Shown piece by piece: positions 35,027 to 42,895 of a stretch of 64,000 nucleotides of DNA. Both the position numbers and the translations under genes were made by a program. The notes below the pieces were generated by a model, which worked only from the letters and a program-made list of their open reading frames with translations, was not told the DNA's origin and made no database searches. The stretch's first letter is position 1, and every line of letters starts with the position of its first letter. Source of the DNA: Bacillota bacterium (GTDB lineage Bacteria; Bacillota; Clostridia; Lachnospirales; Lachnospiraceae); contig JAEZOB010000079.1 in the NCBI GenBank assembly GCA_023414355.1, positions 50,751-114,750 on the forward strand, written 5' to 3'.

Positions 35027-36146
35027 AACTGCTCCTCCTGATTCTTATCACGGATATTGTTCCAAGTACTATAGAGATCACTGACAAAATAGCCAGATTA
35101 GTGAAATACCGGTCATAGGTATCATAGTAATACAGACTGTACATCGCATCGGTGATCAGATTGACAGGATTGATGTAACCCAGTACCGGAAGATTATTCT
35201 CGATGATGTATTTCATATTCGGCATCATCATACCGGATAGGAATGCTCCTCCCAGCAAACAAGTGGTAAGAATAGCTTCCTTTGTCTCGGCTTTTTTATT
35301 TACATTTACACCTACAAAGGCACCCAATGCCAGGCCTGCTAACGACCCGACCGCACAGACGAGGAACAGCTGAGGAAGATGATTGCCAAAATCAACCTTG
35401 ATAATATAATACATATAAAGGAATAACAGGATCATACTTCCCATATGTGCTGTCATGGCAGCAGCAAGGTTACAAAGCAGCAGCTTCATCTTGCGAACCG
35501 GTGAAACACTGACTCTAGCTCCCCGGTTGGATAAATTCGCCTGAATATTTACTATCTCATCCAACCCCCAATTAGCCGAATACAAGCAGGAAAATGCCAA
35601 TAATGCATAGAAATAGATTAACAGCTGTGCCGGCTTCTTCTCGTTTGTGACCTCAGAAATATAGCTCCCATAATTCATCACGTCATCTATCAAACCCTCG
35701 TTCATTGCATTTGGATTCTGACTTAAAATGGTATGGATGGTTGCAGACATCTGTTTGTAACTGTCCAGGAAACCTTTGATGATCGTAGCCTGAAGTCCAT
35801 TGTCCTTGATGAAAAGCTTAGGATCGGTACTTCCAACGATATAAGCAGTGATCTTGCCTTCTTCCAGCAGTCTCTTCGCCTCTGACTCGTCACAACGGAC
35901 CACCTCAAACATCCGAATTCCTTCGGGAGTCTCGGCAGCTTCCAGAACCTGGCCAAGTCCGTCCTCTTTCGCGCCTTCATTATCATAAGCGATTGGTACT
36001 GACTTAAAATCTTCAATCTTCCAAAGGTTATTAAAGGCAAAAAAGAAACAGGTAGCTAGAAGGATCGGGAACATGTAACACCAGAACATGGATTCCTTAT
36101 TGCGAAACAGACATTTTAGTCTGGTCAGATATAATTGAATACTCAT
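35013..36146 (-). CDS. ABC-2 type transporter permease (first)
   Basis: 377 residues with the same architecture as its neighbour: N-terminal helix (FWCYMFPILLATCFFFAF), a long outer loop, then a five-helix membrane block containing LLGGAFLSGMMMPNMKYII. The loop is rich in acidic and polar residues and probably shapes substrate exit. It is 11 bases downstream of the ATPase gene. The operon order is ATPase, permease, permease. Confidence 0.88.
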   Translation of the reverse strand: MSIQLYLTRLKCLFRNKESMFWCYMFPILLATCFFFAFNNLWKIEDFKSVPIAYDNEGAKEDGLGQVLEAAETPEGIRMFEVVRCDESEAKRLLEEGKITAYIVGSTDPKLFIKDNGLQATIIKGFLDSYKQMSATIHTILSQNPNAMNEGLIDDVMNYGSYISEVTNEKKPAQLLIYFYALLAFSCLYSANWGLDEIVNIQANLSNRGARVSVSPVRKMKLLLCNLAAAMTAHMGSMILLFLYMYYIIKVDFGNHLPQLFLVCAVGSLAGLALGAFVGVNVNKKAETKEAILTTCLLGGAFLSGMMMPNMKYIIENNLPVLGYINPVNLITDAMYSLYYYDTYDRYFTNLAILSVISIVLGTISVIRIRRSSYASI

Positions 36147-36157
36147 CCTTCTCCTCC

Positions 36158-37090
36158 TTAATCCCTTAATTCTTTTCCTGTAATCTCAAGGAAAACATCA
36201 TTCAGTGTCGGCATCTCGGTGATCACCTTGCCAAAGCTGATATTCATTTTCTGCATGAATTCCAGAACAGCAACCAGGTTGTTCTTACCCTTCTTGGATT
36301 TTATCTCCAGAAGGTTTTCTCTCTGCTCTACGGAATAGATATTCGGTAATCTTCGAAGCTCCCTTAAAGGTTCCTCCTCCAATTGGAATACCTCCATGGA
36401 AATCTTCTCTCCGATTGAAATCATTGCTTTTAACTCTTCCTTGGTACCCTGCGCAATGACTCTTCCCTTGTCGATGATTGCTATGTTGGAGCAAATCTGC
36501 TCAACCTCCTCCATATAATGTGAGGTGTAAATGATTGTTGCTCCATCCTTATTCAGCTTCCTGATTCCCTCCAGGATCTTATTACGACTCTGCGGATCGA
36601 CTGCTACGGTAGGCTCATCTAAAATAATCAGCTTTGGCTTGTGTACGATGCCGCATGCGATATTCAATCTCCGTAGCAAACCGCCGCTCAGCTTCTTAGG
36701 ATAAAAGCCCTTATAATCCTCCAAAGCAACAAATTCGATAGCCTCATCGGTGAGCCGCTTCACTTCATCCTTATCATTAATATATAAACTACAGAAATAT
36801 GAAATGTTTTCATACACTGTCAATTCATCAAATACTGCAACATTCTGCATGATAATTCCAATATCCTTTTTGATGTCATATGCATTTGGCGTCATTGTCT
36901 TTCCAAATATCCTGATGGTTCCCTTATCATACTTCAGTAAAGATAACAGACAATTGATTGCAGTTGTTTTACCGGAGCCGTTCGGTCCTAGTAGTCCGAA
37001 GATTTCCCCCTCATCAACCTTCAGCTCCAGATAATCCAGAGCTACCAGCTTATCAAAACGCTTCACTAAACCTTCCACCTCTACTACCAT
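36158..37090 (-). CDS. ABC transporter ATP-binding protein
   Basis: 310 residues. Walker A GPNGSGKTTAIN, Q-loop IIMQNV, signature LSGGLLRR (slightly diverged from LSGGQ), Walker B LIILDEPTVAVD and H-loop YTSHYMEE are all intact, so it should hydrolyse ATP. The C-terminal 80 residues are the extension seen in DrrA/BcrA/CcmA-type exporters. It powers the two downstream permeases. The operon is preceded by its own promoter with a hairpin operator; the NarL-type two-component genes about 1.2 kb away are candidate regulators. Confidence 0.93.
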   Translation of the reverse strand: MVVEVEGLVKRFDKLVALDYLELKVDEGEIFGLLGPNGSGKTTAINCLLSLLKYDKGTIRIFGKTMTPNAYDIKKDIGIIMQNVAVFDELTVYENISYFCSLYINDKDEVKRLTDEAIEFVALEDYKGFYPKKLSGGLLRRLNIACGIVHKPKLIILDEPTVAVDPQSRNKILEGIRKLNKDGATIIYTSHYMEEVEQICSNIAIIDKGRVIAQGTKEELKAMISIGEKISMEVFQLEEEPLRELRRLPNIYSVEQRENLLEIKSKKGKNNLVAVLEFMQKMNISFGKVITEMPTLNDVFLEITGKELRD

Positions 37091-37163
37091 TTCTAATCCT
37101 CCTTAATCATCTCTTAGCCATATTTATACCGGAGGACCAACCCTCCTGCAATTTCTCATGTAT

Positions 37164-37233
37164 CAATCAGTTCCTCTTTAAGGAACAATCTGATTGATTG
37201 CTTAGTTATACTATAGTAAATCCCGGGGTACAA
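37164..37233 (-). promoter_or_regulatory. Promoter and hairpin of the ABC-2 exporter operon
   Basis: On the minus strand TTGTAC (37228-37233), 17-base spacer, TATAAC (37205-37210). Immediately after the expected start of transcription is a hairpin CAATCAG-TTCCT / AGGAA-CAAT-CTGATTG (37164-37196), which could be an operator palindrome or a 5' RNA stem that protects the transcript. Confidence 0.6.
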
Positions 37234-37306
37234 TTCCAGTGAGCAGCGTCACCGAATGCAATGACAAATGTCATTGAAATAGAAGCCACTGCAAGATTAC
37301 AACTAT

Positions 37307-37472
37307 ACACAGAAAGAGAAAGTGGTAGCTTCCCTCACACACTCGTCGGAAGACACACTATTGAATTTGTATGCGACAATTCGTACATGAATGTTCGCTT
37401 GTCGCATGCAAATTCTGCAGTGTGTCTCCCAAAGAGTGCATTATGGGAAGTTACCACTTTCTCTTTCTGTGT
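37307..37472. repeat. 166-bp nested hairpin element related to the 11.4-kb element
   Basis: The outer arms are 28 bases (37307-37334 and 37445-37472) with a single G-T mismatch. Inside, AGACACACT/AGTGTGTCT and then GAATTTGTATGCGACAA / TTGTCGCATGCAAATTC make a second long stem with a 19-base apical loop. The left arm contains CTTCCCTCACACACT, also present in the element at 11428-11678. It sits between the exporter promoter and the isochorismatase stop; the 37234-37550 gap holds nothing else that I recognise. Confidence 0.7.
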
Positions 37473-37550
37473 GATATACTACGTTCCAGTAGCGTAATAT
37501 TCTTATCCGCTTACATCCCTTTCGCTCCTATACTTCTCAACAGTCTTACG

Positions 37551-38096
37551 TTACTTGATTAATTTTGATATTTCCTTGAACGTCTCTGTCTTCGCAACTC
37601 TAGTCAACTCAAAGAGAATGGATTCATAGGTGGTAGGGATGGCACCCTCCAAAACTGCACGCTTAATTCCGACCTTACGATCGTTTTCCCTTCTTGAGCC
37701 TACACAGTCTTCTACTAAAATCACCTGATACCCCAGTGCAATTAAATCTATTGCGGTCTGAAGTACACAGATATGGGCTTCAATACCGCATACTATGATA
37801 TTCTTCTTTCTAAGTGCCTTGATTTTCTCTAATATACTCTCATCACCGGCACAGCTAAAGCTGACCTTATCCTCATAGGTAAAGCTGTCGCCCAAAACCT
37901 CAGTAAGTTCTGGAACAGTCATGCCAATCCCTTTGGTATACTGCTGGGTTATCAGCATGGGAATCCCAAGCACCTGTAAACCTTTCATCAGAATCTGTGT
38001 ATGGTGCAGGAGTTCTTCGTTCCGGTCGATGACGGGAATCAGTCTCTCCTGGTAATCTACAATCAATGCCATGGTATCTTCCGCAAGTATTCTCAT
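37551..38096 (-). CDS. Isochorismatase-family cysteine hydrolase
   Basis: 181 residues, a single alpha/beta hydrolase domain. The catalytic triad is visible: Asp14 (LIVDYQ), Lys in YEDKVSFSC and Cys in GIEAHICVLQTA, with the cis-peptide motif GIEAH just before it. Families with this layout include nicotinamidase-like and YcaC-like hydrolases; the conserved metal-binding residues of nicotinamidase (DxHxxxH) are missing, so the YcaC/isochorismatase-like group fits better. Monocistronic; the true substrate is unknown. Confidence 0.85.
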   Translation of the reverse strand: MRILAEDTMALIVDYQERLIPVIDRNEELLHHTQILMKGLQVLGIPMLITQQYTKGIGMTVPELTEVLGDSFTYEDKVSFSCAGDESILEKIKALRKKNIIVCGIEAHICVLQTAIDLIALGYQVILVEDCVGSRRENDRKVGIKRAVLEGAIPTTYESILFELTRVAKTETFKEISKLIK

Positions 38097-38275
38097 TTTA
38101 TAAATCCTTTCCTATCTGTCATATTCGTGGCTCTAATTACATTAACCAATTATATCATTCCTGCCAAGCTGTTTCAATTAATAAAACCGTGTTGCAGCGA
38201 CTTGACATCGTGCAGATATCATGCAATACTGAAGTTCAGATAGAATTAATTACCATATCCATGATAGGAGCATTT

Positions 38276-39376
38276 ATGAACGAAATCATCGATAAGCTTC
38301 TGATCTTCCTATGCTGTTTTACTCTCTACCTGTTTCAGCCAATGAATAACTATTATATTGTTGCCGTGATTTTGAGTGTTTTGCTGAGCAGCCTTTTCGT
38401 ATATTATGAGGATTACCGCATCCGGCTTGCTGGTAATCTGATTTATGCTTTATTATGCTTTATCTTCCCGGGCTTTGTTATCTTTCTGCCGCTATTGCAA
38501 TATGATCTGCTACATACAAGACGGCAATATGTCATACTATCGCTACCCCTGATCTATGTATATCACTGGTCGGATTATTCCTCTGTTACCCTGGCTTTCA
38601 TCGCTGTTATTTTCCTGATTTCCTATCTGCAGAAAATGAAGACCGATAAGCTGGGAAAGATGAAAGCGGAGTACGACGAGCTGCGAGATACTTCTACCGC
38701 CATGTCTCTTCTTCTAAAGGAGAAAAACCAGACTCTGCTGCAGAACCAGGATTACGAAATTAACTTAGCAAGACTGAATGAGCGTAATCGTATCTCCAAG
38801 GAAATCCATGACAATATTGGTCACATGCTTTCAAGAGCGCTCCTGCAGGTCGGAGCCTTGCTCACAATCACAAAGGAGGAAGGGACCAGCGAGGGATTAA
38901 CTCTGCTTAAAACTTCGTTATCCGAAGGCATGGACCAGATTCGAAACAGTATTCATAACATGTATGATGAATCCATAGATTTATACGCGACACTGGAAGG
39001 TCTGGTAAAAGATTTCACCTTCTGTCCCGTCCGCTATGAATATGATTATTCCACTTCACCGCCAATTCGTCTCAAGCATTGCATCATCGCCATTACGAAG
39101 GAAGCTTTCGCTAATATCATCCGGCATTCCGATGCGACCAAAGTATCTTTACAGCTTCACGAACATCCTGCCATGTACCAGCTGATCATTCAGGACAACG
39201 GCAAATTGGAGGAGCATCGGGCAAAGGCTCTGCATAAAGTCTTCGAGAATGAGGAATTCAGTGACGGCATGGGATTGCGAAATATATGTGACCGAGTGAA
39301 GAGCTTCGGAGGAAACATCAATCTGTCTCTGGAGAACGGTTTCAGATTATTTATCTCCTTCCCGAAAGAAGAATAA
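38276..39376 (+). CDS. NarL/LiaS-type sensor histidine kinase
   Basis: 366 residues from the ATG at 38276, chosen for GATAGGAGC just upstream; the open frame extends 210 bases further without a ribosome site and overlaps the divergent gene. About four or five membrane helices fill residues 5-120, then a coiled coil. The HisKA_3 phospho-acceptor is RISKEIHDNIGHML. HATPase motifs are KEAFANIIRHSDATKV (N box) and DGMGLRNICDRV (G box). There is no large extracellular sensor, as in intramembrane-sensing kinases. It pairs with the regulator 102 bases downstream. Confidence 0.92.
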   Translation: MNEIIDKLLIFLCCFTLYLFQPMNNYYIVAVILSVLLSSLFVYYEDYRIRLAGNLIYALLCFIFPGFVIFLPLLQYDLLHTRRQYVILSLPLIYVYHWSDYSSVTLAFIAVIFLISYLQKMKTDKLGKMKAEYDELRDTSTAMSLLLKEKNQTLLQNQDYEINLARLNERNRISKEIHDNIGHMLSRALLQVGALLTITKEEGTSEGLTLLKTSLSEGMDQIRNSIHNMYDESIDLYATLEGLVKDFTFCPVRYEYDYSTSPPIRLKHCIIAITKEAFANIIRHSDATKVSLQLHEHPAMYQLIIQDNGKLEEHRAKALHKVFENEEFSDGMGLRNICDRVKSFGGNINLSLENGFRLFISFPKEE

Positions 39377-39380
39377 AAAA

Positions 39381-39450
39381 GAAATTTAAAACACCAATTT
39401 TTCCAGAAATTTGAGAACACCAAAATTCTTCAGAAATTTTAAAATGCCGC
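39381..39450 (+). repeat. Degenerate tandem repeat after the kinase stop (period 25-27 bp)
   Basis: Three units beginning GAAATTT start at 39381, 39406 and 39433. The first two continue as (A)AACACCAA...TTC(T)CA, and the third diverges. The array fills the short gap between the kinase and its response regulator. Confidence 0.6.
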
Positions 39451-39478
39451 GCCTCTTGGCAGCAGAATGGAGTAAAGT

Positions 39479-40105
39479 ATGAGAGTTTTATTAGTAGATG
39501 ACGATAAGCTGGTCTGCTCCTCTCTTAAAATTATCCTCAGTGCAGATCCGGATATTCTTATCGTCGGAACAGGCAACAACGGACAAGAAGGCATTGCGCT
39601 TTATCACAAGTATAAACCTGATGTGCTTTTGATGGATATTCGAATGGAGCCCGTAAGCGGGCTAGAGGCAGGTGAGCAGATTTTGTCCCAATATCCAGAG
39701 GCAAAGCTTCTATATCTTACCACTTTTCTGGATGACGATTATATCATAAGTGCATTACGAATCGGTGCCAAGGGCTATATGCTGAAACAGGATTATGACA
39801 GCATCCTTCCCGCATTAAAGGCAGTGTATGCCGGGCAGAATGTCTTTGGTAATGAAATTATCACAAAGCTTCCTAATCTGATTGGACGCTCGGGTGAGCA
39901 TAAAAGAATCATAACATACGGAATCACTGAAAAGGAGTTGGAGCTCATTAAGAAAATTGCTGACGGCTTCTCCAATAAAGAAATTGCTGAGCAGCTGTTC
40001 TTAAGCGAGGGTACCGTTCGTAACAATATCAGCACCATACTGGAGAAGCTGGAGCTACGTGATCGAACCCAGCTTGCCATCTTCTACTATAAGAATTTAA
40101 AGTAG
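39479..40105 (+). CDS. NarL-family response regulator
   Basis: 208 residues. Receiver domain (1-120) with acidic pocket DDD at 7-9, phospho-acceptor Asp53 in LLMDIRM, Thr in YLTTF and Lys in GYMLKQD. A LuxR-type HTH (about 145-205) contains GITEKELELIKKIADGFSNK and FLSEGTVRNNISTILEKL. It is the partner of the upstream kinase. LiaSR-like systems often control ABC exporters nearby, and the ABC-2 operon at 33.9-37.1 kb is the obvious candidate target. Confidence 0.93.
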   Translation: MRVLLVDDDKLVCSSLKIILSADPDILIVGTGNNGQEGIALYHKYKPDVLLMDIRMEPVSGLEAGEQILSQYPEAKLLYLTTFLDDDYIISALRIGAKGYMLKQDYDSILPALKAVYAGQNVFGNEIITKLPNLIGRSGEHKRIITYGITEKELELIKKIADGFSNKEIAEQLFLSEGTVRNNISTILEKLELRDRTQLAIFYYKNLK

Positions 40106-40130
40106 CCGAGGGAAGTCATATGATAATACT

Positions 40131-40164
40131 CAACGCCTATTTCACAACAGTGGAATAGGCGTTG
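40131..40164. terminator. Bidirectional terminator between response regulator and lpdA
   Basis: Perfect 11-bp stem CAACGCCTATT / AATAGGCGTTG with a 12-base loop between the convergent genes. Confidence 0.7.
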
Positions 40165-40224
40165 CTCAACTTCATATTATTGTTTTTATAGTTCCATCAT
40201 TATATAAGGAATATAGCACCTGCA

Positions 40225-41688
40225 CTAACGCGGCATCAGATGAATGGCATTCCCGTGGATATCCTCTAAGGCTTCTGTAATTCCTTCGCTGTAGGTCGGA
40301 TGGGGTCTGATGACAGATGCCATTTCCTTTACAGTCAGTCCATTGGCCATTGCCATCGTGAGCTCACTAATCATATCAGTTGCACGGTCACATAGAAGTA
40401 CCGCTCCGAGAAGTCGATCCGTAGACGCATCAGAGATTAGCTTTACAAAGCCTCTGTCACCCGCAGAAAGAATAGTCTTCCCATTGCCCAGCATCGGATA
40501 TTTTCCTGTTTTAACTTCATAGCCTGCTTCCAGAGCCTTCTCCTCACTTAATCCCACTGTAGCTATCTCCGGTATTGTATATACACAGGATGGAATGGCA
40601 GACAGATTCACCGAGATCTCCCGACCGAACATTTCTTCCACAGCGGCAATTCCCTGCGCGGAAGCTGCATGAGCCAATGCGACCCCGCGAATAACATCCC
40701 CGATGGCATAGATACCCGGAATATCTGTTTCAAAGTTTTCCTTAACCTTTAGGTAAGCTCCATCAGTCTCCGGCTTAAATTCCCCGGTAAATAAATCCTC
40801 TGTGTAAGCTTTTCTTCCAACCGCAACAAGGATACGGTCTGCCAAAACCTCCTTTTCCTGTTCCTTCTCATGGTATCTGCAGGCCAAAGTTCCATCGGCA
40901 GCCTGTGTAAGCTCCTGAACCATTGCCTTCGTATGAAGGATAATTCCCTTTTTCTTCAGGCTCATTGTGACACTTTGTGAGATCTCCTTATCCATGGAAG
41001 GGAGGATTCGGTCCATCGCTTCCACAATCTCAACTCTGCAGCCAAGCTCCTGATAGAGCGTAGCAAACTCTATCCCGATCACTCCTCCTCCTATGATGAG
41101 AAGTCTGGGATATAATTCCTTCCTCTCCAGCAGTTCATCACTTGTGAGCACTCCGGGAAGCTTTATCCCCGGAATATTTGGAAGGATTGGTCTTGACCCC
41201 GTGGCTATCAGTACCTTCTCTGCCTCCAGCTCCAGTGGCAATGCTTGCTCAGAGGAGTCCTTCGTTTCTGATAAAGCAATCTCAACTCTGTTTCTTGCCG
41301 ATTGACTGCTTCGCCCTATCATACTTGCTTTTCCATGAACTATCGTGACATGGTTGGCTTCCAAAAGCGCAGTTACTCCGTTTCTCATCCTCTCTACGAC
41401 CCTGTCCTTACGCTCCCATACCTTCTCTGTAGATAGCTTTGCTTCACCTATGTTAATTCCGAACTCAGTCAGTCTATGCGCCTCATTATAGAGCTGTGCA
41501 CTGTGCATCAGTGTCTTCGTTGGGATACACCCACGGTTCAGGCAGGTTCCTCCAATCTCCCGATATTCGATTAGGGCCGTCTTCTTCCCTAACTGAGCGG
41601 CTTTGATTGCGGCTACATAACCTCCAGGCCCACCTCCGATGACAACCAGATCAAAGGCTTCCGCTATTCTATTCTCTTTCTCCACCAT
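40225..41688 (-). CDS. lpdA: Dihydrolipoyl dehydrogenase (glycine cleavage L-protein)
   Basis: 487 residues from the ATG at 41688, which has AAGGAGGTG upstream; a longer in-frame start lies inside lplA. It reoxidises the dihydrolipoyl arm of GcvH with NAD. Seen: FAD site VVIGGGPGGYVAAIKAAQLG, redox disulfide Cys49-Cys54 (GGTCLNRGCIPTK), NAD site LLIIGGGVIGIEFA, second FAD motif GIYAIGDVIRG, and the C-terminal His-Glu pair HPTYSEGI. It is the last gene of the gcv operon, 29 bases after lplA. No 2-oxoacid dehydrogenase genes are nearby, so it serves glycine cleavage. Confidence 0.95.
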   Translation of the reverse strand: MVEKENRIAEAFDLVVIGGGPGGYVAAIKAAQLGKKTALIEYREIGGTCLNRGCIPTKTLMHSAQLYNEAHRLTEFGINIGEAKLSTEKVWERKDRVVERMRNGVTALLEANHVTIVHGKASMIGRSSQSARNRVEIALSETKDSSEQALPLELEAEKVLIATGSRPILPNIPGIKLPGVLTSDELLERKELYPRLLIIGGGVIGIEFATLYQELGCRVEIVEAMDRILPSMDKEISQSVTMSLKKKGIILHTKAMVQELTQAADGTLACRYHEKEQEKEVLADRILVAVGRKAYTEDLFTGEFKPETDGAYLKVKENFETDIPGIYAIGDVIRGVALAHAASAQGIAAVEEMFGREISVNLSAIPSCVYTIPEIATVGLSEEKALEAGYEVKTGKYPMLGNGKTILSAGDRGFVKLISDASTDRLLGAVLLCDRATDMISELTMAMANGLTVKEMASVIRPHPTYSEGITEALEDIHGNAIHLMPR

Positions 41689-41717
41689 TGGAAACCCACC
41701 TCCTTTTCCTATCACAA

Positions 41718-42713
41718 TCAGATTGCTGCATCTCTGATTAAATTGATTATATCCTCTTTCCATACAGCCTCTGTAGCAGGCAGTCTGTTCAGCTCCCGTA
41801 TTATGGCTGCAGAGGAAAATTCGCATCCGGTCAGAGCATCAGAAAGCTGTTCAAAGACCCCGGTCTCCAAGGCATCGGTATAAATCCTGCACTCTGTGAT
41901 TCTGCCGGAACTTACGATGAATAAAAGCTCAATGCCTCCCCAGGAAAACCTTCTGTCAACCGAGTAGTTAAATTCCATCCGCCTTCCCAGATTCCACTCT
42001 CGGGAGGTATATTTCTGAGTCAGATGCTCGATCTCCTCCGTAGGCATTTCAGACAAGGTCAGTTCCTCCGGTTCTAAGCTGTACACCTTCCGGAAGGAAC
42101 GAAGCAGTTCCTGCTTCATCTGTTCTATGTTGAGAGAAGGAACATACTCCGACAGATTTGTCACTCTTGCACGGACGGATTCCACACCCTTTGTCACCAG
42201 CTTCTCTCTGGAGACATTCAGATAACGGGACAGCATCGCCATATCCACCTTCACCAGGATGGTACCATGGTGATAGCAATGAGTACCGTCACTGTAGAAG
42301 GCATTTCCCGAGAATTTTTTACCTTCTGTGGTAATATCGTTTCTTCCGGACTTCACTGCAGGTATCCCAAGGGCATTCACAGCGGTCAGGATGACCTCCA
42401 GCTGCTGATCCACATCATAATTCTCTCTTCCTGCCAGAAATGTAAAATTCAGATTTCCCAGATCATGAAATACAGCTCCTCCTCCGGACAGGCGGCGGAC
42501 CAATCTGCCACCATCCGCTTCCAGCTCGGCTATCCTGCATTCCTTCCAGGGGTTTTGATTCTTACCGATGACTACCGTCTTTTCATTCTGCCAGAGATAA
42601 AGGATGACCTCCCTATCGTTGACCTGCTTCAGAAGATACTCTTCCAATGCTAGATTGCGATAAGGATTGGTCTCCTGCGTCGTAATAAAACGTATCGTAT
42701 CTATCAAATACAT
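41718..42713 (-). CDS. lplA: Lipoate-protein ligase
   Basis: 331 residues. It attaches lipoate to the lysine of GcvH using ATP. Conserved motifs: RNLALEEYLL, the RRLSGGGAVFHDLGNLNFTF core, KFSGNAFYSDGTHCYHHGTIL (the lipoyl-AMP pocket) and the C-terminal accessory domain from about 240 on. Its ribosome site (AGGAGCGG) is formed by the final partial unit of the 33-bp repeat array that follows gcvPB. Its place between gcvPB and lpdA ties lipoylation to glycine cleavage. Confidence 0.95.
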   Translation of the reverse strand: MYLIDTIRFITTQETNPYRNLALEEYLLKQVNDREVILYLWQNEKTVVIGKNQNPWKECRIAELEADGGRLVRRLSGGGAVFHDLGNLNFTFLAGRENYDVDQQLEVILTAVNALGIPAVKSGRNDITTEGKKFSGNAFYSDGTHCYHHGTILVKVDMAMLSRYLNVSREKLVTKGVESVRARVTNLSEYVPSLNIEQMKQELLRSFRKVYSLEPEELTLSEMPTEEIEHLTQKYTSREWNLGRRMEFNYSVDRRFSWGGIELLFIVSSGRITECRIYTDALETGVFEQLSDALTGCEFSSAAIIRELNRLPATEAVWKEDIINLIRDAAI

Positions 42714-42895
42714 CCGCTCCTATGCTTTTCCTAGATGAAGCTCTATCTCTCTTATGCTGTCTCTTGTGTAAATCTGTTTCTCACTTATGCTGTTTCCTGC
42801 ATAAATCTGTATCTTATTAATGCTGTTTCTTTTGAGAAGTTATTTCTCTCTTACTCTGTTTCTTCTTAGAAACTGTATCTCTCCTATACTGTTTC
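42711..42895 (-). repeat. 33-bp tandem array spanning the gcvPB stop and the lplA ribosome site
   Basis: Five 33-base units begin at 42895, 42862, 42829, 42796 and 42763 going down, plus a partial unit at 42730-42711. Each begins GAAACAG-like and is 11 codons long. In the gcvPB frame the units read ETV-stop (the real end), ETE-stop, ETAL, ETA-stop and ETA-stop. A purine-rich SD-like core (AGGAGAGA, AAGAGAGA) recurs and the last copy serves lplA. Confidence 0.88.

Noticed and set aside
38066..38275. N-terminal extension of the sensor kinase
   Set aside because: It overlaps the divergent isochorismatase start; a good ribosome site and membrane helix begin at 38276.
42711..42895. Regular 33-bp array as a possible CRISPR
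   Set aside because: Units abut without spacers and diverge from each other; no cas genes are present.
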